A DNA stretch of 64,000 bases from Clostridium weizhouense (GCF_019431045.1 NZ_JAHXPT010000013.1:1-64000), one strand, 5' to 3'. Positions 1 to 10,262 are shown, numbered from the stretch's first letter. Notes: generated from the sequence alone by a model not told the origin. Program-made: numbers and translations.

Positions 1-3
1 CAT

Positions 4-67
4 AAAAAAATCCCACCTCCATAGATAGATGAATTTATTTATTTCATCTGTCTACTTAAGTGGGATT
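4..67 (-). terminator. Intrinsic terminator of nagA
   Basis: Read on the minus strand, an outer stem (AATCCCAC/GTGGGATT) and an inner stem (about 10 bp with one G-U) form a long hairpin followed by a run of seven T. It lies just past the nagA stop codon, so it most likely ends the nagA transcript. Confidence 0.75.
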
Positions 68-131
68 GTATCATTTTGAGATAGCCCTATTTTTCTGATT
101 TTTTTAAGCATATTATTTAAAACATAGCTAT

Positions 132-1268
132 TTACTTTGAATAATATTCTTTACCTAAAATAAATACTTTTTTTATTTCAATATTATCATCAAATAATAT
201 TAAATCCCCATCATAACCTTCTTTAATTAACCCTTTATGGTCTGCTATTTTACAATGTTTAGCAGGATTATATGATGCCATTTTTACGATTTCATTTAAA
301 GGTAAATCAGAATTTTTATAGATGTTATTAACAGCTTTATCAAGGGTCAAAACGGAACCCGCTAAAGAACCACTATTAACTCTAGCTACATTATTTTTTA
401 CTATAACTTCTTGTCCACCTAATGAGTATTTTCCATCAGGCATACAACATGCCATAATAGCGTCAGTTATTAATAAAACATTATCAGTTCCTTTTTGTTT
501 ATAAGCAATTCTTAATGCGGGATATGATACATGAACTCCATCAGCAATAGTTTCAGTTGTGATATTAGTATCAAATATAGTACCTATAATTCCAGGATTT
601 CTATGATTAAAGGGTGGCATTGCATTAAAGAGATGTGTCGAATGAGATGCACCACACTTTATTGCATCAATTGTTTCTTCATAGGTAGCTTTAGTATGCC
701 CTAGTGAACATATGACATTATTTTTAGAAAGAAATTTAATTAACTCATTAGAACCATTAATTTCTGGTGCTAATGTAATTGAAATAACACAGTCTTCACA
801 ATCTTTAACCATAGATTTATAAGTAGAAATTGATGGAGGTAAAATATAATTTGGATTTTGAGCACCAATTGCATTTGGATTTATAAAAGGACCTTCTAAG
901 TGAATACCTAAAACATGAGCACCTTCAGCCCCATCTTCTTTTAATGTTTTTATTGCTCTCATAGATTTATTAATATCGTTTATTGATACTGTCATAGTAG
1001 TTGGTACAAAAGATGTTGTACCATGTTTAGCAATTATTTTTGAAATTGTATTAAGTGAATCTATTGTTCCATCCATAGTATCACATCCACCAGCACCATG
1101 AATATGAACATCAATGAATCCAGGGGAAAGATATAATCCTTTTGCATCTATTATCTCATCATCAGTAAAATTAGATGGATTAATTTCTTTAATTTTACCA
1201 TCCTTAATAAGAACAGAACCACTTTCTATCTTGTTTAAATAAATAATATTGCAATTTTTAATTAACAT
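132..1268 (-). CDS. nagA: N-acetylglucosamine/N-acetylgalactosamine-6-phosphate deacetylase
   Basis: This 378-residue cytosolic amidohydrolase removes acetate from an N-acetylhexosamine 6-phosphate. Visible family signatures are HIHG at 55-58 (N-terminal metal site), EGPF at 125-128, GHTKA at 190-194, THLFNAM at 211-217, DGVH at 242-245 and the catalytic aspartate in LITDAI near 268. The length is normal for NagA. The ATG has a clear AGGAGG site 9 nt upstream. It is transcribed away from a mannose-family PTS, agaS and tagatose-pathway genes, so in this locus it probably acts on GalNAc-6-phosphate (the AgaA role). Activity on GlcNAc-6-phosphate is equally possible from sequence alone. A family A repeat lies in its 5' leader. 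Confidence 0.93.
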   Translation of the reverse strand: MLIKNCNIIYLNKIESGSVLIKDGKIKEINPSNFTDDEIIDAKGLYLSPGFIDVHIHGAGGCDTMDGTIDSLNTISKIIAKHGTTSFVPTTMTVSINDINKSMRAIKTLKEDGAEGAHVLGIHLEGPFINPNAIGAQNPNYILPPSISTYKSMVKDCEDCVISITLAPEINGSNELIKFLSKNNVICSLGHTKATYEETIDAIKCGASHSTHLFNAMPPFNHRNPGIIGTIFDTNITTETIADGVHVSYPALRIAYKQKGTDNVLLITDAIMACCMPDGKYSLGGQEVIVKNNVARVNSGSLAGSVLTLDKAVNNIYKNSDLPLNEIVKMASYNPAKHCKIADHKGLIKEGYDGDLILFDDNIEIKKVFILGKEYYSK

Positions 1269-1300
1269 AAGAAAAACCTCCTAATATTTTAAAATACGGT

Positions 1301-1394
1301 TATATTTTAAAATAGTGTTGATATTGTGGTATAAAGCAAATTCCAATGCCAATTCGCCCTTATACTACAATATCAACGTTCATTTAAAACATAG
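1301..1394. repeat. Family A palindromic element, copy A1 (minimal form)
   Basis: Terminal inverted repeats of about 35 nt, of the form CTATGTTTTAA...GTTGATATTGTAGTATAA and its complement, enclose only the short core that reads GCAAATTCCAATGCC. This is the shortest two-arm copy that has the core module. It lies in the leader of nagA. Confidence 0.75.
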
Positions 1395-1546
1395 CATAAA
1401 ATAATATTAAAAATTTAATATGTATATGGAAAAATTTAGAACAGATAAATATGTATTTAAAATTTTAGTAAATCTATAGAAATATTAAATGAGGTTATAA
1501 TTATTTAAAGTAAAAATATAATTAATTTAAAAGGGGGAGATGTGTT

Positions 1547-2098
1547 ATGTATTATTTTAATTTTATTTTGTTGGCAATTATTTTATCATTTTTAACTATA
1601 TACGTATACAATATATTTAGTTTAAAAACTGCTGGAAAAGAAAATTTAAAGATTTCAAGTTTTTTTATATTATTCAGTTTACCGATAGCTTTATTTATAC
1701 TTATAATTATGAGTTTATTTTTAAAATTAGCAAACTGGACATTACCAGTTAATATTTCTGCTTATAAAATTTTTATAATATCATTTGTAAGTGTATTTAT
1801 AATCTTTATTGGAGAATTTATTATAAAAATATTTTTATCTAGTACAATAAGTCGATATTTAAATAGAAAATATAAGAATAATACTCTATCAGAACATCAA
1901 ATGCTTGAGATAATATCAGATAAACATAGAATTATAGAGATATTTAAAATTATTTTAATGTTTTTAGTGAGTTCTGTTGTATATAGTATATTATTTAACT
2001 TATTAAACTTAGTAAGTTCAATAAGTTTGATAATAATATCATCTTTACTTACTAGTATAATCTATTTTTTTATGTTTAGAAGTAAAAAAATAATTTAA
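1547..2098 (+). CDS. Small integral membrane protein of unknown function
   Basis: I do not recognise a family. The 183-residue product has about five hydrophobic segments (near 4-26, 40-62, 71-98, 130-152 and 156-176) with a charged loop at 105-130, so it should sit in the cytoplasmic membrane. A GGGGGAG ribosome site lies 8 nt before the ATG. It lies between divergent nagA and the PTS operon, but an operator-like site separates it from the PTS genes, so a role in amino-sugar use is only guesswork. Confidence 0.6.
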   Translation: MYYFNFILLAIILSFLTIYVYNIFSLKTAGKENLKISSFFILFSLPIALFILIIMSLFLKLANWTLPVNISAYKIFIISFVSVFIIFIGEFIIKIFLSSTISRYLNRKYKNNTLSEHQMLEIISDKHRIIEIFKIILMFLVSSVVYSILFNLLNLVSSISLIIISSLLTSIIYFFMFRSKKII

Positions 2099-2155
2099 AA
2101 AATATTTTATTTCAAAATATTGACAGTCTAATTGTAAAGGATTAACATTGATATA

Positions 2156-2175
2156 TGGTAATTACCAATCGGTAA
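2156..2175. promoter_or_regulatory. Candidate GntR operator of the PTS operon
   Basis: A perfect 12-bp palindrome, TGGTAATTACCA (2156-2167), overlaps a second inverted repeat TTACC-N4-GGTAA (2162-2175). A further ACTGGTATT half-site lies at about 2183, just before the IIB ribosome site. UTRA-type GntR regulators of amino-sugar genes bind ACTGGT/TGGTAT-like palindromes. The cognate regulator is inferred to be the GntR protein at 4595-5320. Confidence 0.5.
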
Positions 2176-2208
2176 AAATTTAACTGGTATTTATAGGAGG
2201 GGTGAGAA

Positions 2209-2685
2209 ATGCCAAATATATTATTAACAAGAATTGACAACCGGTTAGTGCATGGTCAGGTTGGAGTGACTTGGGTAAATCATTTAGGTGCTAATTTACT
2301 TGTAGTAGCAAATGATGAGGTTGCCAAAGACCCTATTCAACAAAATCTAATGGAAATGGTTATTCCAGATACAATAGGGATAAGGTTTTTCTCAATACAA
2401 AAGACTATAAAAATAATAAACAAAGCAGCGCCAAGACAATTGATTTTTTTAGTCTGTAAGACACCACAAGATGCAGTTAGATTAGTAGAAGGCGGTGTTC
2501 CTATTAAAAAGATAAATATAGGAAATTTACATTTTAGCGAAGGCAAAAAACAAATTTCATCAACAGTTTCTATAAATGAAAATGATGTACAAGCATTTAG
2601 AAGACTTAAAGAATTGGGCATTGAATTAGAAATAAGAAGAGTACCTGATGAAGCAATAGATGAAGATATTTATAAACACATATAA
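2209..2685 (+). CDS. PTS mannose/sorbose-family IIB component (AgaV/AgaB-like)
   Basis: This 158-residue cytosolic phosphocarrier takes phosphate from IIA and passes it to the sugar moved by IIC/IID. The N-terminal RIDNRLVHGQV motif carries the phospho-histidine (His15), diagnostic of the mannose-family IIB fold, and the length is normal. It is the first gene of IIB-IIC-IID-gntR-agaS-IIA, a gene set typical of N-acetylgalactosamine or galactosamine systems rather than mannose. AGGAGGGG lies 6-7 nt before the ATG. Substrate is inferred from neighbours. Confidence 0.9.
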   Translation: MPNILLTRIDNRLVHGQVGVTWVNHLGANLLVVANDEVAKDPIQQNLMEMVIPDTIGIRFFSIQKTIKIINKAAPRQLIFLVCKTPQDAVRLVEGGVPIKKINIGNLHFSEGKKQISSTVSINENDVQAFRRLKELGIELEIRRVPDEAIDEDIYKHI

Positions 2686-2746
2686 CCCTGTAGAATTAAG
2701 AGAATATTTTTATTTATCAAAAATATATTAATGAAGGAGGAAACTC

Positions 2747-3514
2747 ATGTTTGTTAAAGCTTTATTAATTGCAATTTGGGCAGGTATTGCAGGAATTGAC
2801 TTATTTGATGGATTAACACATATACACAGACCTATAGTAACAGGACTTGTAGTTGGTTTAATTTTAGGAGATGTACAAACTGGACTTATAGTTGGAGCTG
2901 CATTAGAACTTGTTTTTATGGGGATGGTTCCACTTGCAGGAGCTCAACCACCAAATGTAGTTATTGGGGGAATTATTGGAACAAGTATAGCTATTTTGGG
3001 TAAATTAGAACCTCAAGCGGCTGTTGGAGTAGCGATACCATTTGCTGTGGCTGTACAAGCTGCTATAACATTTATTTTTACAGCATTTTCATTTTTTATG
3101 CACAAAGCTGATACTTATGCAGAAAATGCAGATACCAGAGGTATAGATAGAATTAATTATATGGGAATGCTGTTCTTATTTGTATTTTATTTTGTAATTG
3201 CATTTTTACCAATATTCTTTGGTGCAGATAGAGCAGCAGACATTGTAAGAGCAGTTCCAGAATGGATTATTGATGGATTAAAAGTAGCTGGTGGAGTAAT
3301 GCCTGCAATTGGATTTGCAATGCTATTAAAGATTATGTTAAAGAAAGAATATATGGCGTTTCTTATTATTGGTTTCTTATTTGTAACATATGGTCATATT
3401 TCAATCTTGGGATTAGCTTTAGTTGGATTAAGTATAGCATTATATGATTATTATTCAGCTAGTAATAAGCAAACAGTTAAAGTTGTAGAGGAGGAATATG
3501 AAGATGGAATCTAA
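2747..3514 (+). CDS. PTS mannose/sorbose-family IIC permease (AgaW/AgaC-like)
   Basis: The 255-residue membrane permease forms the sugar channel together with IID. The glycine- and alanine-rich hydrophobic segments and the early GLTHIHRPIVTG and GLIVGAALELVFMGM regions are typical of the EII-Sor/Man IIC family. The ribosome site GGAGG precedes the ATG, and the 3' end overlaps the IID start, which suggests translational coupling. By context it should import GalNAc or galactosamine as the 6-phosphate. Confidence 0.9.
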   Translation: MFVKALLIAIWAGIAGIDLFDGLTHIHRPIVTGLVVGLILGDVQTGLIVGAALELVFMGMVPLAGAQPPNVVIGGIIGTSIAILGKLEPQAAVGVAIPFAVAVQAAITFIFTAFSFFMHKADTYAENADTRGIDRINYMGMLFLFVFYFVIAFLPIFFGADRAADIVRAVPEWIIDGLKVAGGVMPAIGFAMLLKIMLKKEYMAFLIIGFLFVTYGHISILGLALVGLSIALYDYYSASNKQTVKVVEEEYEDGI

Positions 3515-4352
3515 TGTAGTATATAAGGATCCGAGTCCTAAAAAGGTACTTACTAATAAAGATTTAAATCATATGGTTTGGCGTTCACTTTTTCTACAAG
3601 CATCATTTAATTATGAAAGAATGCAAGGTTGTGGATGGCTTTATGGGTTAATACCAGGCTTAAAGAAAATTCACACTAATAAAGAAGATCTTTCTCAAGC
3701 AATGAAAGATCACATGGAATTTTTTAATACTCATCCATTTTTAGTAACTTTTATTATGGGTTTGATATTGGCAATGGAAGAAAATAAAGAAGATAGAAAT
3801 ACAATTAGGGCGATAAAGGTTGCTACTATGGGACCGTTAGGTGGTATTGGAGATGCATTATTCTGGTTAACAGCTTTGCCAATTTGTGTTGGTATAGGTG
3901 CATCAATGGCTATGGAAGGAAATGTTGCAGGACCTATAGTATTCTTGATAATGTTTAATGCATTACATTTCTTCTTAAGATTCTTTTTAATGAATTATGG
4001 ATATAAGACAGGAGTTAAAGCACTTTCATCATTAAAAGAGCAAACTAAAAAAATATCTCATGCAGCATCAATATTAGGATTAACAGTTGTTGGTGGATTA
4101 ATAGCATCAATGGTTAATTTAAAAACAACAATGGTAATTTCAGTAGGTTCTGCAAAAGGTGATTCAGCAATAAAATTACAAGAAGGTGTTTTAGATCAAG
4201 TAATGCCTAATATGTTAGCTTTAGGTTATACATTTTTAATGTATAAGTTATTGAAGAAAGGATATTCACCGATTAAATTAATAGTAATTACAATCGCATT
4301 AGGATTAATTGCAAAATTTATACAACATATTACAGGCTTTGCAATATTATAA
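3504..4352 (+). CDS. PTS mannose/sorbose-family IID component (AgaE/AgaD-like)
   Basis: This is the membrane partner of IIC, 282 residues from this start. Typical IID features are the SLFLQASFNYERMQGCGW segment, the ATMGPLGGIGDALFW loop and a hydrophobic C-terminal region. Two in-frame ATGs are present, 3498 and 3504. The GGAGG site at 3490-3494 leaves only 3 nt before the first but 9 nt before the second, so 3504 is preferred. It overlaps the IIC gene by 11 bp. Confidence 0.9.
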   Translation: MESNVVYKDPSPKKVLTNKDLNHMVWRSLFLQASFNYERMQGCGWLYGLIPGLKKIHTNKEDLSQAMKDHMEFFNTHPFLVTFIMGLILAMEENKEDRNTIRAIKVATMGPLGGIGDALFWLTALPICVGIGASMAMEGNVAGPIVFLIMFNALHFFLRFFLMNYGYKTGVKALSSLKEQTKKISHAASILGLTVVGGLIASMVNLKTTMVISVGSAKGDSAIKLQEGVLDQVMPNMLALGYTFLMYKLLKKGYSPIKLIVITIALGLIAKFIQHITGFAIL

Positions 4353-4355
4353 TGA

Positions 4356-4415
4356 TTTATGTTTTAAAACTATGTTGGTGATAAATCATAATATTAACAT
4401 TATTTTAAAACATAG
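4356..4415. repeat. Family A palindromic element, copy A2 (short)
   Basis: Inverted arms starting TTTATGTTTTAAAA and ending TTTTAAAACATAG enclose a short spacer, without the GCAAATTCCAATGCC core. It starts immediately after the IID stop codon and before the operon terminator. Confidence 0.6.
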
Positions 4416-4429
4416 AATAATATAAAAAT

Positions 4430-4467
4430 AAGTTTCGGGTGGAGTTTTAACTCCATCTGAACTTTTC
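4430..4467 (+). terminator. Intrinsic terminator after PTS IID
   Basis: A long hairpin of about 16 bp with a two-base loop, centred on GGAGTT-TT-AACTCC, is followed by ACTTTTC. It separates the IIB-IIC-IID transcript from gntR-agaS-IIA, and readthrough is possible because the T tract is short. Confidence 0.65.
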
Positions 4468-4594
4468 AAATACTTAAAATCATTATTAAAACTAGTATGT
4501 ATAAAGTATTATCAATAATAAAAGGTAAAATCTATAACTAATAATATGATATAATTATGAAAAAATAGATTAAATTGTAAAGAGGTATACTTAA

Positions 4595-5320
4595 ATGAAT
4601 AAAATTGATAAAAACTCTAAGATTCCATTATATGTACAATTAATGGATATTCTTATTAATCAAATAGAGAATTATATGGAAGAAAGTGATCAATTAGATT
4701 CTGAAAGAGAGATTTGTGAAAAATATGGTGTTAGTAGAACAACTGTAAGACAAGCGTTGGATGAATTAGAAAAACAAAAATATATATATAAAATTCATGG
4801 AAAAGGAAATTTTATATCATCAAGAAGATTTGAACAAGAGTTAATAAAAGTTTATTCATTTACTGATGAAATGAGAAAGCTAGGTAAAAAGCCTGTATCT
4901 AAATTATTAAATTTTGAAATTGCAGAACCAGATAGTAAAATATCAAGAAAATTAAAAATAAAAGAAAATGAACTGGTATATAAAATAACAAGAATAAGAA
5001 TAGCAGATGATATTCCAATGATATATGAAGTGACATATTTACCATATGAGAAATTTAACAGAATGACCAAAAAAGATTTAGAAGAAAATCCTATGTATGA
5101 AATTTTTAAAAGAAATTTTAATGTTCATATAACGTCGGCAGAAGAAGCACTTGAAAGTGTTTTAATAAATAAATTAGAAAGTATTTATTTAGATGTATCA
5201 CAAGGTCAACCAGGCTTGAAAATCGAAAGAACAACATATGAAAATAAGCAAGTTATTGAATATACATTAAGTATTGCAAGAGGAGATAAATTTAAATATA
5301 GAGTATGCTTAAAAAACTAA
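4595..5320 (+). CDS. GntR/UTRA-family regulator (amino-sugar sensor)
   Basis: The 241-residue DNA-binding protein has an N-terminal winged helix (about residues 8-75, with SEREICEKYGVSRTTVRQAL and the wing IHGKGNF) and a C-terminal UTRA ligand domain (about 95-235) ending in a typical YTLSIARGD region. UTRA regulators sense sugar phosphates or amino-sugar phosphates. Its position inside the PTS/agaS cluster suggests it represses the PTS operon through the palindrome near 2160. An AGAGGT ribosome site precedes the ATG. Confidence 0.88.
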   Translation: MNKIDKNSKIPLYVQLMDILINQIENYMEESDQLDSEREICEKYGVSRTTVRQALDELEKQKYIYKIHGKGNFISSRRFEQELIKVYSFTDEMRKLGKKPVSKLLNFEIAEPDSKISRKLKIKENELVYKITRIRIADDIPMIYEVTYLPYEKFNRMTKKDLEENPMYEIFKRNFNVHITSAEEALESVLINKLESIYLDVSQGQPGLKIERTTYENKQVIEYTLSIARGDKFKYRVCLKN

Positions 5321-5373
5321 TAAAAATTTTATAGAAACTGGTAATGATGACGTATCCAGTGAAGGAGGGCATT

Positions 5374-6552
5374 ATGATTTTTGGAAAAACTATTGAAGAA
5401 TTAGAAAAATTAAATTCAATAAATACAGCAAAAGAAATAAGACAACAACCTTGTTTATGGAAAGAGACATATAAAATAATTTATGATAAAAGAGATAAAA
5501 TTAAATCATTTTTAAATAAAAATATATCAAAGAATACAAGAATAATATTAACAGGTGCAGGAACTTCAGATTATGTAGGACAAACTGTTTTATTAGAATT
5601 AAAAAATAAAGTAAATGCACGAATTGAAGCTATTGCTACTACTGATTTAGTATCAAACCCTAATCAATATATAGAAAAAGATACACAAACCATTTTAGTA
5701 TCTTATGCAAGATCAGGAAATTCACCAGAAAGTGTTGGAACATATGATTTATTTGAAGAGAATGTTACTAATATATCACAAGTGGTAATTACCTGTAACA
5801 AAGATGGAGAATTAGCTAAAAAGGCTATTAAAAATAATAAGGATTTAGTATTGTTTATGCCAGAAGAATCAGATGATAAAGGGTTTGCGATGACAAGTTC
5901 TTTTAGCTCTATGTTATTAGCGACAATATTAATGTTTGATATAGATAATATAGAGAAGAATAGAGAATTTGTTGATTTAATATCAGAACAAGCAGAATGT
6001 ATTTTAGAGAATAAGTGGACTGATGTTTATGACTTGGTTAATTATGGATGCAATAGAGTTGTTTATTTAGGATCAGGAATATTAAAGGGTTTAGCTCAAG
6101 AGATGGCACTAAAAAGTTTAGAACTTACAAGTGGTAAAATAGTAACAATATTTGAATCTGTTATGGGATTTAGACATGGTCCTAAGTCAATAATTAATGA
6201 TGATACTTTGGTTATTATTATGAATTCTATAGATAAATATACTAACCTTTATGATTTAGATTTAATAAATGAAATATATAATGATTCTGGAAATCATAAG
6301 CTTGCAGTAATAAGTTATGAAAAGAATGAAAAATTAAAAAATAGGTGTAATAAATATATAGAGATCGATGGTAAAAATGTACCAGAAGTTTATACAGTGT
6401 TTAATTATATGTTATTTGGACAAATGTTCGGATTATTTAATTCAATAAAACTTAAAATATCTCCAGATAATCCAAGACCAGATGGTACTGTTAATAGAGT
6501 TGTTAAAGGAGTGTATATTCATAAATATGGTGATAGGGAGAAAGAGCAATGA
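5374..6552 (+). CDS. agaS: Galactosamine-6-phosphate deaminase/isomerase, SIS-domain AgaS
   Basis: The product is a 392-residue protein with two SIS sugar-isomerase domains, showing TGAGTSDYVG at about 60-69 and SYARSGNSPESV at about 110-121. The AgaS family converts galactosamine-6-phosphate to tagatose-6-phosphate and ammonia, which fits the tagatose genes downstream. An upstream in-frame ATG at 5344 exists, but AAGGAGGG at 5362-5369 fits the ATG at 5374. The 3' end overlaps the IIA start by 4 bp, so the two are coupled. Confidence 0.88.
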   Translation: MIFGKTIEELEKLNSINTAKEIRQQPCLWKETYKIIYDKRDKIKSFLNKNISKNTRIILTGAGTSDYVGQTVLLELKNKVNARIEAIATTDLVSNPNQYIEKDTQTILVSYARSGNSPESVGTYDLFEENVTNISQVVITCNKDGELAKKAIKNNKDLVLFMPEESDDKGFAMTSSFSSMLLATILMFDIDNIEKNREFVDLISEQAECILENKWTDVYDLVNYGCNRVVYLGSGILKGLAQEMALKSLELTSGKIVTIFESVMGFRHGPKSIINDDTLVIIMNSIDKYTNLYDLDLINEIYNDSGNHKLAVISYEKNEKLKNRCNKYIEIDGKNVPEVYTVFNYMLFGQMFGLFNSIKLKISPDNPRPDGTVNRVVKGVYIHKYGDREKEQ

Positions 6553-6980
6553 TAGGATTGATTATTATTGGACATGGAATTTTCCCGACAGGAATACTTA
6601 GTTCATTAAAATTAATTGCAGGAGAACAAAAAGGGGTCATAGGAGTAAATTTTGAATGTGGACAAGGAGTGGATATATTAAAAAAGAATATTGAAAATGC
6701 TATTGATAGTCTTAATACAGATGAAGTATTAATTTTATCAGATTTAGCAGGAGGTTCACCGTTTAATGTATCTGTTATTATTAGTGAAAATAGAAAAGAT
6801 AAAAAAATTAGAGTTATATCTGGAGTAAACTTACCTATGGCATTAGAGGCATCTTTATCAAGGAATGATCATACGATGGAAAAATTAGTTGAAGCTATTA
6901 AAACTGCTGCAACTATAGGAATTAGAGAATATAAGAAAAAAGAAATAAAAGAATCTGTAGAAATTTGTGATGGAATATAA
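6549..6980 (+). CDS. PTS mannose-family IIA component (AgaF-like)
   Basis: This 143-residue cytosolic phosphocarrier accepts phosphate from HPr. The N-terminal IIIGHGIFPTG carries the phosphorylated histidine (His9), and LSDLAGGSPFN is the second family signature. It is translationally coupled to agaS (ATGA overlap). It completes the PTS whose IIB, IIC and IID genes lie 2-4 kb upstream. Confidence 0.9.
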   Translation: MIGLIIIGHGIFPTGILSSLKLIAGEQKGVIGVNFECGQGVDILKKNIENAIDSLNTDEVLILSDLAGGSPFNVSVIISENRKDKKIRVISGVNLPMALEASLSRNDHTMEKLVEAIKTAATIGIREYKKKEIKESVEICDGI

Positions 6981-7009
6981 ATGTTAAAAAAGTTGGATTT
7001 AACTTATAA

Positions 7010-7882
<873 letters not shown>

Positions 7883-7890
7883 GGTAGATG

Positions 7891-8136
7891 CTATGTTTTA
7901 AGTGAAATGTTGATATATACATAAACAAAGATGGACAGAGATGAAATAGGAAACTCGACTCATGTACATTCGCTGAGTAAGTTCAAGTAACAAAATATAA
8001 AATTGCACTCTGTGAAAGTTCGAAGAACCAAATATAAAATTTGGATTCTCACTTTTGACTTTCAGTTAAGAATTCTAAAAGTCAAATTACAATGCACTTT
8101 GTCTATTGTATATATCAACTTATACTTAAAATATAG
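7891..8136. repeat. Family A palindromic element, copy A3 (expanded)
   Basis: Arms beginning CTATGTTTTAAGTG and ending ACTTAAAATATAG enclose about 180 nt, including the module GAAACTCGACTCATGTACAT that reappears in copy A10. It separates the aldolase and kinase genes, which should form one transcript. Confidence 0.75.
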
Positions 8137-8175
8137 AGCAATAAATGGATTTTATTAAAAAAGGAGCAAAATAAT

Positions 8176-9102
8176 ATGATATTAGTTATAAATCTTAATG
8201 CTTCTATAGATAAAAGATATGAAATTGAGGATATAAAAAAAGGCCAAGTAATAAGAGCAAGATATGTGGAAAATACTCCCGGAGGCAAAGGGTTACATGT
8301 TGCAAATGTAGCTACTATATTAAATGAGGACTGTATAGTGACAGGATTACTTGGGGGGAAGAGTGGAGAATTTATTGAGGAGAAGCTTAAGGATTATGGA
8401 ATAAAGAATGATTTTACAAAAATAAATGGAGATACAAGAGAGTGTCTAGCATTTATTACAGATGATCTTGTTCAAACAGAAATACTTGAACCAGGTCCAG
8501 AGGTAACAAAAAGAGAGCAAGAACATTTTTTAAATAAATATAATGAATTACTTGAAAAGGCTAATGTAATTGTAGCATCTGGAAGTCTTCCAAGGAATGT
8601 ACCTAAAAATTTTTATAGAACGCTAATAGAATGTGCTAATATTAAAGGAAAAAAATTTTTATTAGATGCTAGTGGTAAAGCATTAAAAGAAGGTATAGAG
8701 GGTAAACCATATTTTATTAAACCTAATAAATATGAAATAGAAGCTTTAACAGGTAGAGAAATTTTATGTGAAGAAGATGCTATAAGAGAAATAAAAAATT
8801 TACAAAATAGGGGAATAAAATTTATTGCATTATCTTTAGGGGAAAAGGGGTCAATTATTGGTTTTGAAGAAAAGTTTTACAAAGTAACTATTCCTAAAGT
8901 TAATGTTGTAAACCCAGTTGGTTCAGGTGATGCTTATGTAGGAGGGATAGCAGTAGCAATTCAAAGAGAATATGATATTATAAATATTTTAAAATTAGCA
9001 TCAGCTTGTGGGACCTCAAATGCAATGGAAAAAGAAACAGGATTTATAAAAAAAACTGTAGTGGATGATTTATTTAATAAAATCATTATAGAAGAAATAT
9101 AA
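8176..9102 (+). CDS. lacC: PfkB-family kinase, probable tagatose-6-phosphate kinase
   Basis: The 308-residue ribokinase-fold enzyme phosphorylates a ketohexose phosphate at C1. The family signatures are PGGKG at 35-39 and the anion hole and catalytic base GSGD at 249-252 (Asp252). In this cluster the likely step is tagatose-6-phosphate to the 1,6-bisphosphate, feeding the aldolase. The same subfamily includes 1-phosphofructokinase, so fructose-1-phosphate cannot be excluded. GGAGC lies before the ATG. A family A repeat replaces the usual short spacer from the aldolase gene. Confidence 0.8.
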   Translation: MILVINLNASIDKRYEIEDIKKGQVIRARYVENTPGGKGLHVANVATILNEDCIVTGLLGGKSGEFIEEKLKDYGIKNDFTKINGDTRECLAFITDDLVQTEILEPGPEVTKREQEHFLNKYNELLEKANVIVASGSLPRNVPKNFYRTLIECANIKGKKFLLDASGKALKEGIEGKPYFIKPNKYEIEALTGREILCEEDAIREIKNLQNRGIKFIALSLGEKGSIIGFEEKFYKVTIPKVNVVNPVGSGDAYVGGIAVAIQREYDIINILKLASACGTSNAMEKETGFIKKTVVDDLFNKIIIEEI

Positions 9103-9127
9103 CATTTTTATTATTTTAAATATAGCC

Positions 9128-9382
9128 TAAAAAATAAATTACTTGACTTGTGCACTAAATTGAGTAATTTTACCAACTGGCTTAAAATCAAGGTTTATTA
9201 AATATCAAATAATAGATTTTAGATATACTCTACTCAATCTTTTGTATAAATTTGGTTTATTTTTGAAATATAACAAGTTAAAATCTATTTAATTCTAAAA
9301 TTTATGCTTAAAAATAATAGAATGTTGGCTTTTTGGAACATATATCCAAATCACTGCACAAGTCTAGTAAATTATAAAGAAT
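9128..9382. repeat. Family B inverted-repeat element
   Basis: Terminal arms AATTACTTGACTTGTGCA and TGCACAAGTCTAGTAAATT are near-perfect inverted repeats about 250 bp apart, with weaker internal symmetry. No ORF of use is inside. Only one copy was noticed here. Confidence 0.55.
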
Positions 9383-9404
9383 ACCTTACCCATTTTATAT
9401 AAAT

Positions 9405-9457
9405 AAAGGTAAAAATCTTAAAAATACATTTATGTATTTAAGATTTTCACCTTTTTA
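9405..9457. terminator. Bidirectional terminator between lacC and CYTH genes
   Basis: AAAGGTAAAAATCTTA pairs with TAAGATTTTCACCTTT, with an inner ACAT/ATGT stem, and both sides are A/T tracts. It suits the convergent genes on either side. Confidence 0.75.
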
Positions 9458-9515
9458 ATTTTACAATAAATTACAGTGTTCTTAAAACTTTAATGTCTTA
9501 TAAAAATTATTATTT

Positions 9516-10076
9516 TTAAACACCTTTATGTTTTTCGTTAGCTAATCCTCTTTCAGCCAAAATTTCATAAATAGTTTTTGATGTAGTATCATTTAATGAA
9601 TATCCTAACAAAGAAACAATTTCATCTAATTTATCTTCAGAATTGGTTTCAATCTCAAGATAAGGAAAAGGACAAAAAGATTTATCATTTATATCTATTT
9701 CAACTAATGAATCTTTTATTTTATAGCTTTCACGATATTTTTTATTTGATTCTTTCAATATTAATCCAAGAGATTTAAAAATTCCTTCGGCCATTTTTTT
9801 ATTATCTACTATTACTTCATTTTCTTCCATAACTTTAAATCTATCTTGAGATAACATCTTTTTAGTAGTCATGTAATATACAACTTTATTATTAAGGTTA
9901 TCATTAACAGTCCTTATACGGGCATAGCCTTTCTTGTTTAGAAGTCTTCCATCTTCAAAGTCATATATATCATTAACTTGATCTTCTTTTTTGACATTTT
10001 CTGCACCGTGAGATAAAAGTATCTTTATTATATTATCAACGTCAATATCAACAATTCTAGTTTCTAATTCTTGCAT
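9516..10076 (-). CDS. CYTH-domain protein (CyaB/thiamine-triphosphatase superfamily)
   Basis: This 186-residue protein is a triphosphate tunnel enzyme. The N-terminal ELETR at 3-7 matches the ExExK/R motif, followed by charged beta strands (YARIRTV, YYMTTKK, VEIDIND, YLEIETN) expected of the tunnel. Members include class IV adenylate cyclases and triphosphatases. The true reaction cannot be told from sequence, and most bacterial members are hydrolases. GGAGG precedes the ATG. It is monocistronic and divergent from the nucleoid-protein gene. Confidence 0.75.
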   Translation of the reverse strand: MQELETRIVDIDVDNIIKILLSHGAENVKKEDQVNDIYDFEDGRLLNKKGYARIRTVNDNLNNKVVYYMTTKKMLSQDRFKVMEENEVIVDNKKMAEGIFKSLGLILKESNKKYRESYKIKDSLVEIDINDKSFCPFPYLEIETNSEDKLDEIVSLLGYSLNDTTSKTIYEILAERGLANEKHKGV

Positions 10077-10262
10077 ATATAAATCCTCCAGTAAAAAATT
10101 TAGGTATAATTATTAAACCTAAGTAATTTAATGTTATAATATAATTCTTGAAATTGCTAGTATATTAATTAGTGTTTTGAGTTTTTTTATAATTAAAAAA
10201 TTGTATAATATTTAAGGAAACGGATATGTTTTTATAAATATAGGTAATAAAGGAGAGAAAAT

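Noticed and set aside
1-67. T-box leader (because of the GGAGGTGGGA-like sequence on the minus strand)
   Set aside because: No TGGNACCGCG antiterminator bulge or specifier loop; it is better read as the nagA terminator.
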